NCBI GenBank assembly: GCA_013368315.1
Contig: JAACJM010000309.1
Span: 1-64,000 of the forward strand
Direction of reading: 5' to 3'
Length of the DNA: 64,000 bases
Source of the DNA: Tetrapyrgos nigripes
Lineage: Eukaryota; Basidiomycota; Agaricomycetes; Agaricales; Campanellaceae
Positions 11,080 through 20,935 of the stretch are shown here, piece after piece. Position 1 is the stretch's first letter, and every line of letters starts with the position of its first letter. Under the pieces are notes generated by a model, which was not told the DNA's origin, made no database searches, and saw only the letters and a list, made by a program, of their open reading frames with translations. A program made the position numbers and the translations under genes.

Positions 11080-13453
11080 TCAAAGCTTCGCCTTCACCTT
11101 CTTCCCCGGCCTCTTCTCATACTTCTCAACCAACACTCTCCTCAGCACCTTTCCCGTCGGCGATTTGGGAATCTGAATGACGAACCGTCAGCTATCCCCA
11201 TCCCCAACAATCAAAGAAGAGACGTACCTCTCTAACAACTTGAATCCCCCTCTCAACCACTTATATTGGCTCATATTCTCCTTCTGCCACTTGTCCAACT
11301 CCTTTATTACGCGATTCGCCCCTAGCTTCTTTCCATCTTCACTCAACACAATCCAAGCTCTAGGAACCTTTTTCATCCGAGGTTCGTCCGAATCCGGATA
11401 CACCTGCGACGGTAACGTCGGTGATGAGTTTTCCTGGATGAGCGAGGAGAACGTCTTCGATTTCGACGGGAGAGACTTGGATGCCGGAGACTTTGAGGGT
11501 GTCCTGGGGTCGTTAAGAAGAATAAAACGGGCGATATTTCTGAGTATCATATCATACGACGAGGATGCAAAGGCAAACGCACCTTGGATCGATCAGCGAA
11601 AAAGTAGTATCCCTCTCCATTAACCTTAAATCGATCTCCTGTCTTCAACCATCCATCGCTCGTAAACGTCTCTTTGGTCGCTTTTTCGTTGTGCCAATAC
11701 CCAGGAGAAATGTTTTCTCCTTGGATCCAGAGTTCGCCGACTTCGTCTAAGCCACAGTCCTCGGGTTCTTCCGACGGGGAGGAGGAGTTGGAGGAGTAAG
11801 AATCTTTAACGATCCGAGCTTTCATCCCTGGGAATAGGACACCGGCGGATCCAGGAACGAGTTTTGCCTAAACCGTTGAGCATGCCGGGTCGGAGTTGGA
11901 CGAGGGCGGCTATTGTCTGTTGAGAGGAATGAATAGCTTGTGCTGACAGCGTTCAACGAAAGGGTGCTCACACATTCTGACATTCCGTAACCTAGGCATA
12001 AGGAACATAACGAATGTCAGTCAATCAGCATCCAAAGTGAACCGAAAACAAGTAAATAGAACTGTAGCGACGGCACTACGACACGCACCTTCACTTATAG
12101 GCTCAGCATTCGTTAGGAGCTTTTGCAACTTGGCAGCCAGTTCTGGTGGAAGGTGAGCTGCCCCACTCCCAACGTGCTGAATCGAACTCAAATCTGCTTT
12201 GTGAATTCCGGGATAAGTGACGAGTTGGTGGACGACGGAGGGTATGAGGGGGATGTTTGTTATGTGGTATCTGAATAGGCGATTTTGATTGACGAGTTGG
12301 TTGAGAAAGGAGTGAGTATTTGGAAGGATGAAGTGATGAAGTAGTGAGTCCAAGTTCCGATATCCGAAAGAGAAGAGACAGACACTCACTTGGGTATAAC
12401 CTTCAAAGCCAAATCAACATTCCATTTCGGTAGAAGTACGTATGTAGTGGGAAGGAAGAATGCGCGGAAACAGTAGGCATGTAAACCATAACTATGATGC
12501 AGTGGAAGGAAAGCCAAATGAATAGGTATGCCCTCTGGCGTGTTAAGTTTGATAGGCTGAAATGAGCAGTCAGGACGGTCATAACTCAAAGAGAAGGGAA
12601 CGGAGCTACCTGCACAACTTCCATTGCAGACCTCATAATAACCACCGACTGCTGAAATGTACAACACAAATTTCCATGCGTAATCATGACCGCTACATCC
12701 GACGAGAACGAGAGCGTGTTAAACGGTGTTAGCTAGGGGTTTACGGCGTCACAGTGATAGAGCTGGCATCGCCAGACAGACCTTTCGGCAGCCCACTAGT
12801 CCCACTCGAAAACACCAAATAAGCCAGAGAGTTTTTAGTCGCAGGCCTCGGAGCTACACGGAGTGCCTTGAGCTTCCGTACACGTTCCATCATTCCTGAG
12901 AAACTTTGATGTCCTTTGACGTGTCCGTGCATTATGTGTATCTTTCGGGTAGGAAGCCCGACCTCCTTTGCGACGGATAGTGCATTGGGCAAGTATTTGG
13001 GTTGAACGAAAAGACGGGTTATTTTAGAAAGTTTAAAGGCGTAGAGAAGCTCAAATCTTGTTCCATAGGCGGATATGAGGGCAAAGGGAGTGGTTATGCC
13101 TAGGAGAGCGTGGACTAGGGTGACGTATTCCTGCAGACAGTCTTCATTACACGTTACAACGTAGACAGTAACCAGGGACTCACAAAGCAATTATCACTCA
13201 TTATCCCAACTATCTCATCCGGTCCCTGTCCTGTTAGACCCAACCCCGCCTTCGCCGAAGGAGACCCCAGCGCCGTCATAGCATCCATCACATCCTCCTT
13301 AAACTGTCTATGATACAGCTTCTTGCCCGTAGACGCATCGATTAAGAAGGTATAGTCCGGCCATTGTTTCTGATCTGGTCGGTTGAAATGCAGATGGTGG
13401 AAATTGATGTCTTGGAGAGGGGGAGGGGGGGGGAAGGGGGATGTAACGATCAT
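11080..13453 (-). CDS. 4-coumarate-CoA-ligase-like acyl-CoA synthetase (ANL family), peroxisomal signal
   Basis: Adenylate-forming enzymes activate an acid with ATP and transfer it to CoA. Visible motifs are the AMP-binding loop SSGTSGLPKG near 12785-12815, HHSYG near 12500, VGSGAAHL near 12165, GYGMSE in a 20-nt microexon (11973-11992), TGD near 11640, the hinge block LKVSGIQVSPVEIE near 11470-11510, and the C-terminal catalytic-lysine block PKSPTGKVLRR near 11150. The last residues are AKL, a PTS1-type peroxisomal signal. Exons include 13184-13453 and about 12785-13130, with several introns. The start at 13453 precedes the first conserved region; an upstream ATG at 13576 is also open. Two one-base breaks, T-runs 11369-11373 and 11862-11865, each removable by deleting one base, look like sequencing errors. 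It converges on the NmrA-like gene with about 150 bp between the stops. Confidence 0.85.
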
Positions 13454-14307
13454 TGGTTGACAAGGAAGGGTTCCGTCGTGTCGAGTTCCTTTTATTGCGC
13501 CGGTAAATGAGCCGGTAAAGTGAGTATCCGTAAAAAGCCGGTCCGAGTTTGACCCGTCGGTATTGTGGTGAATCACGTGTGCGATGTCTAAGCTCGGAAC
13601 GCGTCCAACGAATGCGTTTTTGAAGGAGCCAGTCTCTTTTCGTGGGTGGGCGCACCTTAATCATCACTATGTGATGTATCAGTACAATACTGTCTATTAG
13701 TTCACTTCTCCGTCGAGCCGATATTTTTGTCTTTTTGGCGTGAAAACGATGGATTGCTTCCGGCACTTAACCAAGCGGTAACATTTAGGTAACGAGGCCC
13801 AAATCTGGTGTAATTTGTGGGGAGACCAACATGGTGTGTTCCCTAGAAGGGGCTCCTAATGGATGGTGAGCAGCTATGAGCAAGTGTGAAGGATGATGGG
13901 CGTTGCAGAGCAAGTGTAACGGTTTTGCGGCAACAGCCGGTTACGGTGATCAAAATTCAAATGGCACCGGAGCTATCGAACACTGCCACACGCGGGAGTC
14001 AGATGAGTCCTTTAAAAGAGCCTCGCAACATTTTCTCATCTCAGTGCGGGGGAGGAGGAGTTGCGGAATTTTAAGTTTTCGTCGAGAATCACTTACTCGC
14101 GATCGTCTGATAGGGGGTTGCACTGTCGATACTTCAACGCCTCATGTTACAATCCCACCATCATAACTTCTAGATCCATTTCTTGATATCGTCTTGTAGT
14201 ATATTCTCACCGTACCTTGAAGATATATATATATAACGACAAAAGGATTGGACCGCCGATCGTCTGTCTGACTGGTGTCACCTGTTGTCCACTATCTAGC
14301 AACGTCA
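13454..14307. other. Intergenic region between synthetase and SDR 1
   Basis: No gene was seen. 13861-13998 is an inverted copy of the dispersed repeat at 52735-52868 (see there). A variant of the CGACGGATAT repeat lies at about 13710-13745. 14150-14307 is the start of the duplicated block shared with 19377-19548. Confidence 0.55.
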
Positions 14308-15629
14308 ATGTCATCGTCAACCTCATCCACAGAAAAACCAAGAAAAACCGCTATAGTCACTGGTGCTGGTACGTACAAACTTCCTACCCCTACTCATACC
14401 CATCCTAACGAAATAACCCCTTAAATATCCACATTTACTTACGATAAAACAACAAACAGCCAAAGGCATCGGCAGATCCATCGCCCTCCGTCTCGCTCAG
14501 GATGGGTTCAACGTTGCGATGAACGATGTTGCTTCACAACGGGACCGGCTGGTGTCACTATCTGAAGAAATACGTGCTCTAGGGTTGGGGAGTGAAAGTT
14601 CTATTCACGTTGGTGATGTCTCTGTCGAAGAAGAAGTAAAGGGAATGGTTGAAGAGGTGGAGAGGAGGTTTGGTGGTGTTGATGTGGTGAGTACTTGTCA
14701 AATGACCGAAAGACTCACAAGAGTGAGTGAGTGATACTTGACTGTTTGTAGATGATAGCCAACGCTGGAATATCTCTCATGGGATCTCTACTTGACAGTA
14801 AGTCCGAAGATTATCTCCGCCTCTCCCTCATCTTCATGCTCTTCCTCTCCATTATGTAAAAATAAACTAACAAATAAATAAACAGCAACCGTCACCCAAT
14901 GGGACCACACCTTCAACATCAACGTCCGAGGCACTTTTATGTGCTACAAATACGCCGCAGCCCAGATGATCAGACAAGGAAGAGGAGGGAGGATTGTGGG
15001 TGCGAGTAGTTTGTCTGGAAAGACGGGAAGTGAGTGTTACTACTGCTAAAGTTGTTTCAATTTTCGAGGTTTCCCGCCTTTTTTTGATATCTAGTGTACA
15101 ATTCCCTCATTGCATACACTGGCACCAAATTCGCTATACGTGGTATCACACAGGCTGCGGCTGGGGAGCTTGGGAAGTATAAGATTACGGTAAATGCCTA
15201 CGCACCTGGGTTGGTCGATACAGAACAATGCGAGTGCTTTTTGACTTCATATATAGATCGGAATTTGGACTTATGTCTGCCTACAGCGCAGGTAATTGCT
15301 GAGAAATTCGAGAAGGAGGGGAATATGAAGCCTGGGGACTTTTATAAGTCGGTAAGCCTTTGCATCGTTGAACCCAATGCATCAATGAGTACTCCAAAGA
15401 CTCAGGCTGACACTCCCCTTCTCGTCTCACCCTTGGCAGGTCAACGCAAACGTCCCAGTCGGCTATACCGGCCTTCCAGACGATATAGCTGGGCTGGTAT
15501 CGTATCTGGTATCAGATCAGGCGCATTTTATTACTGGGCAGAGTGTATGTATCTTTTCTTTGGTTTGGAATTGCCTTTAACGAGCTTTCTTTGTAGATTT
15601 CGATTAATGGAGGTGCTTTCTGCGATTGA
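14308..15629 (+). CDS. Short-chain dehydrogenase/reductase, copy 1
   Basis: A classical SDR, resembling fungal diacetyl/acetoin-reductase-like enzymes, that uses NAD(P)H to interconvert carbonyl and alcohol. Exons: 14308-14368, 14460-14686, 14752-14797, 14886-15029, 15095 onward to 15350, then after the intron ending near 15439 up to about 15543, and a last exon from 15597. Motifs: TGAAKGIG cofactor loop (split by intron 1), ANAG, GASSLSG with catalytic Ser, YTGTK with catalytic Tyr and Lys, and a C-terminal INGG. About 250-260 residues, normal for the family. The stretch around 15230-15290 may contain a GC-AG intron (15230-15286), which keeps the frame and removes a poorly conserved insert. 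It is a close paralog of the gene at 19549. Confidence 0.9.
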
Positions 15630-15738
15630 AGTACTTATACCTAGATTGTTAACCAGATTTTACTTGTACTATGAATGAACCCCGACGCGTAAACTGGAAG
15701 GAATCAAGAATTAAGAGTGAATTAGCCGGTCTGACGAT

Positions 15739-16443
15739 CTACAGCTTCTTGTCACAAGAGACAACACTCTGATCGTAAGTTACATCGTCAGTCGGTTGGA
15801 CGCTACCTACACCGTTGTTATACCAGATGTAGTGGTAGTCGTTCTTTCCAGGATCCCCAACCGTATTGCCATAGTTGAGACGGATTCTGCCAAAGAAAGT
15901 ATGGTGGAGAACCCCGGCCATAACAACGCCCTGGAAATTGGAAGCGATAACATATTATGAGTCAAGAGATAGTAGCCCATTAGACGAAGCCAACTAACCT
16001 TTTGTCCAGGTGGAATAGTCATTTTAACCTTCTGACTAAACGTCTTCGCATTGGTGCTACTCCAAGTATCCGAATTTTTCGAACGAGAAACCGATGGGAA
16101 GTTCCTCTCCCCCATCAGCACCAAACCCTTCGCTGACGCCCCATTTCCATGTCTGTGAGACCGTCACATCACCACCGACTTCCGTAGAGATGTCATCAGT
16201 TCCACCCTGACAGTTCTCGACGACAGCACCAACGATGTGATTGATGCGCTGGTCTTTTCCTGTCTGTTGAGACTCGAAGGTGCATCGATCTGCCTCTCCT
16301 TTGGCCTTACCGGGACAGTGATCGAGGTTGGTAGGATCTGGAAGGTCCGTGCCTCGTTTTTCTTGGACTTGGGTACGTGGGATGGCAGTCACAGTTGTGA
16401 TAGTGAGAATGAGAAGATCAAGAAAGGTTGCTGAAAGTCGCAT
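15739..16443 (-). CDS. Secreted protein A, aerolysin-like beta-strand pattern, unknown function
   Basis: It starts with a hydrophobic signal peptide (MRLSATFLDLLILTI) and a likely Kex2-type KR site. A Cys-Thr-Phe motif and a Ser/Thr-rich amphipathic region ending in IPPG follow, a layout that recalls aerolysin/ETX-type stems and many fungal secreted effectors; this is a resemblance only. A 24-residue block near the C terminus is identical to the paralog at 18162. Intron 15931-15998. One base appears missing at the T-run 16075-16079, where the paralog alignment needs it; the frame is otherwise open. It is transcribed toward SDR 1, with tail-to-tail stops about 110 bp apart. Confidence 0.75.
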
Positions 16444-17378
16444 AATGTTGATGTTTGATGTTGAAGTTTGAAAAAGTGTGAGTGGCTTTGAAAGTGGATC
16501 GAATGTGAATAGAATGTAAGTTGTTGTGGGTTGTGTGAGGAAGTCGTTCAGATTGCGCTGTGGCTTAAATACTTTCGCTCGAGAAGTACTTACCATAGCC
16601 TTGGGGAACCTAGACACAGTAGCAGAACAGACGATCGGATTGCGCACTCGAATCCTATACGGTAAGTAGTGCTAAGTAGGTACTACTACTCATTATCCTA
16701 TACCTCTCAACATGCGTCTCATTAGCGACGGAATTGACGACCCGCTTTCAAATTCGAAGTTGAATACAGTCAACAGCACTTCGTACATAAAAGCGGGAGA
16801 CAAAAAGGAAAATATGCGGGTACCCATGGCGCACGTACGTACTTCAAATACACTAGTACAGGTTGATTGGTTGATTTCTGCCAATGCCAAGCCCAAATCA
16901 ATCACTGCTTCATGGACAATTATCTGAAGGCTCGAGTGCTCAGACGTTCTTCAAGACTTCCATAGATCATCATGACGGGTAAAATCTAAGCGCAAGTTTT
17001 TGACGGCTTGCTAAAGCTCTACTAGTAGGCACCACCAGTGTTCAACTTTCTGAGCACAAATTTGACCAATGAGCGTCATTATCATCCTGGTTCTGGATAC
17101 ATACGTAGTAGCTCTAGGTACAGTGGCCACAGCTTCCAAGAACGAACCCTCGTGGTCGCAATGTACACAGCCAGGCTGTCCAGCGGAGCTCAGGTGGAAC
17201 TTGCGACCTTGAGACTTCAAAGAGGGTCTCTAATCAGGTGCGGCTCAGCGAAACCTTGGAGGAGCAGCTAGGAGGAGGACTTTATTACACGGCATGGGTC
17301 CACGAGCTGAATGTTGACGCCGGTTTCCGGGAGCCACACGCTTAGTGGCGTTCCCTAGACCCTCCTTGGGGTCCGCGT
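16444..17378. other. Intergenic, promoter side of secreted protein A
   Basis: No gene was identified. A TATA-like GTATTTAAG reads on the minus strand near 16562-16570, about 120 bp upstream of the secreted protein A start. The rest shows no conserved coding frame. Confidence 0.5.
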
Positions 17379-17522
17379 TGGAGTAGGCCTAGGGCTGGCT
17401 ATTGCGATGCCAGAGCCAAATGCAGCGGATAGACGTGAAGAGCTAGCTACGACGTACACGCAAGCTGTAAACTACGTTCGCTCACGTGACTCACTAGGGC
17501 TAGACCGGTACCCCGAACTCCA
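17379..17522. repeat. Solo LTR of the gag-only LTR family, 4-bp TSD
   Basis: This 144-bp copy begins TGGAGTAGG and ends AACTCCA. It aligns along its whole length with the three LTRs at 32686, 34201 and 35626, with more divergence. GCGT lies on both sides (17375-17378 and 17523-17526), a clean 4-bp target duplication. No internal region is attached, so it is a solo LTR. Confidence 0.85.
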
Positions 17523-18161
17523 GCGTCAACTGAGCCTGAACATCAAGTTACATATAGTCTATTTTTTAGGCCGAAATGAATGTCATTTTGTAAACACCAC
17601 ACACGTCATCAACAGCCGCTTCCTGGCCCGGGTAATAGACTTCTCCTCCTCCTCCTCCTCCCGTTCTTCCCGAATGTTGCTCCGGTTTACTCCCTACGTA
17701 AGTCAGAGCCCACACGCCTGTAAAATACCTGACTGCGCTTTTCAATACTTCCCGTACGGCTACCTGCACTTGTAATGAAGTATTGCAACGGTATCGTTTA
17801 ACTTGGAGGCTGAACACTAGCAGACGGGTAGCGATACATTCACCAGTTCTTTCGAAGCATTGCTTTTTACCGGATTCGAGTAGGCAGTATAACGTATCTT
17901 CGAAATTGACTTTCCGGGAAGCAAACGACGACCACTTTGCGCTCCAGTGCAAGTTGAAATCTGAAATGTAACTACGACAGTGACGTCGTCTGTCGAGACA
18001 AACCTATGACTATTACTTTGACGAGGTCAACGAGGCAACGAGAACTGGAGGCTTGCTGACTATAAAAACTTCGATTTCATAGGTCTATCGGACTCACCAA
18101 TAACAAGCCACCACCCTCTAACACTCATCACAAATTCGATTCTTCAAACATTCTATTACTC
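17523..18161. other. Intergenic with TATA box of secreted protein B
   Basis: No gene was seen. A CTCCTCCTCCTCC simple repeat lies at 17643-17662. TATAAAAAC at 18061-18069 lies about 100 bp upstream of the ATG at 18162 and is a good core promoter for secreted protein B. Confidence 0.6.
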
Positions 18162-18867
18162 ATGCGACGCAATCTCTTCACTTGCCTCGTTATTGCTACT
18201 ATCACCCAGATCGTATCCGCCTCTCCTGCTCTGGAAGCAAGGGGAACGGATCTCCCCGATCCTACCAATTTGGACCATTGCCCCGGTCACCCCAAGGGAG
18301 ATGCTGATCGTTGTACGTTCGAGAAACAAGTAAGTACTTGATCTACTTGATTTATTAGAGATGGATATGACAAGAGTCAACCTTTCCTTCTCTTTACAGC
18401 AAGACCTTCCCGACAGAATCAAATGGTCCATCATCGGTGATCCCGTCGCCAACTGCATTAATCCTCATGCTAAAAACCTCAGCACAAGCGTAGGAGGCTC
18501 TACAACCATTACCGAAACATGGGAGCACACTGACAGCGTCGGGCTCGATCTCTTTGGAATCAAACTTGGCGCAGAAAACGGCTGGAGCGAATCAAATTCT
18601 CAAACTTTTTCCCAGACTCTCATGTTGGATATTCCCCCTGGAAAGCAAAAGGCAGTGACAATCGGGGTGACGCATAAAGAGAGTCAGGGGAGGATCAGGC
18701 TTAATTATGGGAATACTGTTGGAGATCCTGGTAAGAATGATTACCATTATATTTGGTATCAGAATGGGATTGTGTCGTCGCAGCCGACTGAACAGCGTCA
18801 GTTTGGTTATGTAGAGAAGGACTGTGGACAGAATTTTGATCGCAATAACCCGTACAACAATAATTGA
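18162..18867 (+). CDS. Secreted protein B, paralog of secreted protein A
   Basis: Exons 18162-18329 and 18400-18867 give a protein of about 210 residues. It has a signal peptide (MRRNLFTCLVIATITQIVSA), then the same RGTDLPDPTNLDHCPG opening as its paralog. A Thr/Ser-rich alternating region and an IPPGK turn follow, then the same C-terminal block (RIRLNYGN...). Four cysteines are likely in the mature form. The tail is Asn-rich. The frame is intact. Its intron is absent from the paralog, and the paralog's intron is absent here. The function is unknown; a pore-forming or effector-like role would be inference from the beta-strand pattern only. Confidence 0.85.
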
Positions 18868-19548
18868 TCGCAATAGTAAATTATGACTTTGTATGATCAC
18901 TTAAATATCTCTTCTTTCCACGAGCCGCGCTGAACAGTGAACCTCACGAGGATGATTACTTACTAGTAGTCCAACGAATCTTTTCTGAAGGCTAATAGGT
19001 TGATCTCTACTCGTTCTCTAGAGCATTCGAAGTTATCATCTCTTAGTCCAGGGATGCTCCAGCACCTGAGATCTTCGCATAATATACACCGGCTTACTTT
19101 TCTTGATTCGTCAAAGGTCGTCCAACGCTTTTTATGCAATCCGTCTCACTCCCTATCCTTTTTGCCAGGATGTAGGCGCTTTCAGCCAGAATTGGTAGAC
19201 ATATCGCACAACCACGCAACTGCCATTAAGCCTAAAGCTCTCCCACGCCAGGGAAACCTGTTGGTCGTACCGGTGCCCGTCCTCAGGATCATCTCGATAT
19301 CCATAAGTATCGGTTCCAAGCCGAAGACGGACCCCAAGATGTCGCGGATCCAACCCCATGACCAAGCCCGGCGAAGGTCAATCCCACCATCATAACTTCT
19401 AGATCCATTTCTTGATATCGTTCCTTTATCTCTTGCGGTATATTCTCACCGTACCTTGAAGATATATATATAATAACGACAACAGGAATGGACCGCCGAC
19501 TGTCTGTTTGACTGGTGTCACCTCTTGTCCACTGTCTAGCAACGTCAA
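18868..19548. other. Intergenic, with duplicated promoter block of SDR 2
   Basis: 18868-19376 shows nothing recognisable. 19377-19548 closely matches 14150-14307, including the GAAGATATATATAT stretch near 19458 and the TCTAGCAACGTCAA sequence before the ATG. The duplication therefore carried about 160-170 bp of promoter. Confidence 0.65.
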
Positions 19549-20935
19549 ATGTCATCGTTAACCTCATCTTCAGAGAAACCAAGAAAAACTGCTATAGTCA
19601 CTGGTGCTGGTACGTACTTTTACCCCTACCCCTATCCATATCCTAACGACATACCCCCTTAATATCCAAATGTACTTACGACAAAACAACGCATACAGCC
19701 AACGGCATCGGCAGGTCTATCGCCCTCCGTCTCGCTCGAGATGGGTTCAACGTCGCTATGAACGATCTTGCTTCACAGCGGGACCGACTGGTATCGCTAT
19801 CTGAAGAAATCCGTGCTCTAGGGTTGGGAAGTGAAAGTTCTATTCATGTGGGTGATGTCTCTGTCGAAGAAGATGTAAAGGGAATGGTTGAAGAGGTGGA
19901 GAGGAGGTTTGGTGGTGTTGATGTGGTGAGTACTTGCTATCAAATGACCCAATCACTCACAGGAATGAGTGAGTAATGTTTGACTTTTTGTAGATGATAG
20001 CTAACGCTGGAATATCTCCCATGGGATCTCTATTTGACAGTAAGTACTACTTACTCCGCCTCTCCTCCCCATTAAGAAAATAAATGACCAGCAACCGTCC
20101 CCCAATGGGACCACACCTTCAACGTCAATGTCCGAGGCACTTTTCTGTGTTACAAATACGCCGCAGCTCAGATGATCAAACAAGGAAGAGGAGGGAGGAT
20201 TGTCGGTGCGAGTAGTTTGTCTGGGAAGACGGGAAGTGAGTACTACTACTGCTAAAGTTGTTTCAAGTTTCGAGGTTTCCTTTTTATACGTAGTTCCTAT
20301 TTTTTCTATCCTCCTTCCCAACCGCTAATCGAAGTTGAGTTGAATTGAGTTACGGTTGATTGACGATGACTGACAGCTCCGTACAATTTCCTCATCGCAT
20401 ATACTGGCACCAAATTCGCTATACGTGGTATCACGCAGGCTGCGGCTGGAGAGCTTGGGAAGCATAAGATTACGGTAAATGCCTACGCACCTGGGTTGGT
20501 CGATACAGAACAATGCGAGTGCTTTTTGACTTCATATAGAGATCGGACTTTGGACTCATGTCTGCCTACAGCGCAGGTAATTGCTGAAAAATTCGAGAAG
20601 GAGGGGAATATGAAGCCTGGGGACTTTTATAAGTCGGTAAGCCTTTGCATCGTTGAACCCAGTGCACCAATGAGTACTCCAAAGATTCCAAAGGCTGACT
20701 GACGATCTCCTTCTCATCTCACCCTTGGCAGGTCAACGCAAACGTCCCAGTCGGCTATACCGGGGTTCCAGACGATATAGCTGGGCTGGTATCGTATCTG
20801 GTATCAGATCAGGCGCATTTTATTACTGGGCAGACTGTGTGTATCTTTTTTCTTTGGTTGGAACTTGGGAATTGTCTTTGACGCGAAACATTTTGTTTGT
20901 AGATTTCGATTAATGGAGGTGTTTTCTGCGATTGA
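19549..20935 (+). CDS. Short-chain dehydrogenase/reductase, copy 2
   Basis: It has the same exon plan and motifs as the gene at 14308: TGAANGIG loop, ANAG, GASSLSG, YTGTK, and INGG before the stop. Introns 1-3 and the last two are at matching positions. The intron before [11 protein letters not shown] is longer here (about 20235-20377). The coding region has no break. Divergence is mostly in introns and synonymous sites, with a few substitutions (ATVPQWD against TTVTQWD), so the duplication is fairly recent. Both copies appear functional. Confidence 0.9.

Noticed and set aside
16057..16443. Calling secreted protein A a pseudogene
   Set aside because: The only defect is one missing base in a T-run; the paralog alignment and intron are otherwise intact, and similar run-length breaks occur across the window.
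15739..18867. Naming the secreted paralogs as aerolysin-type toxins
   Set aside because: Only a Ser/Thr alternating pattern and a PPG turn are visible. Many non-toxic fungal secreted proteins share this, so no toxin function is assigned.
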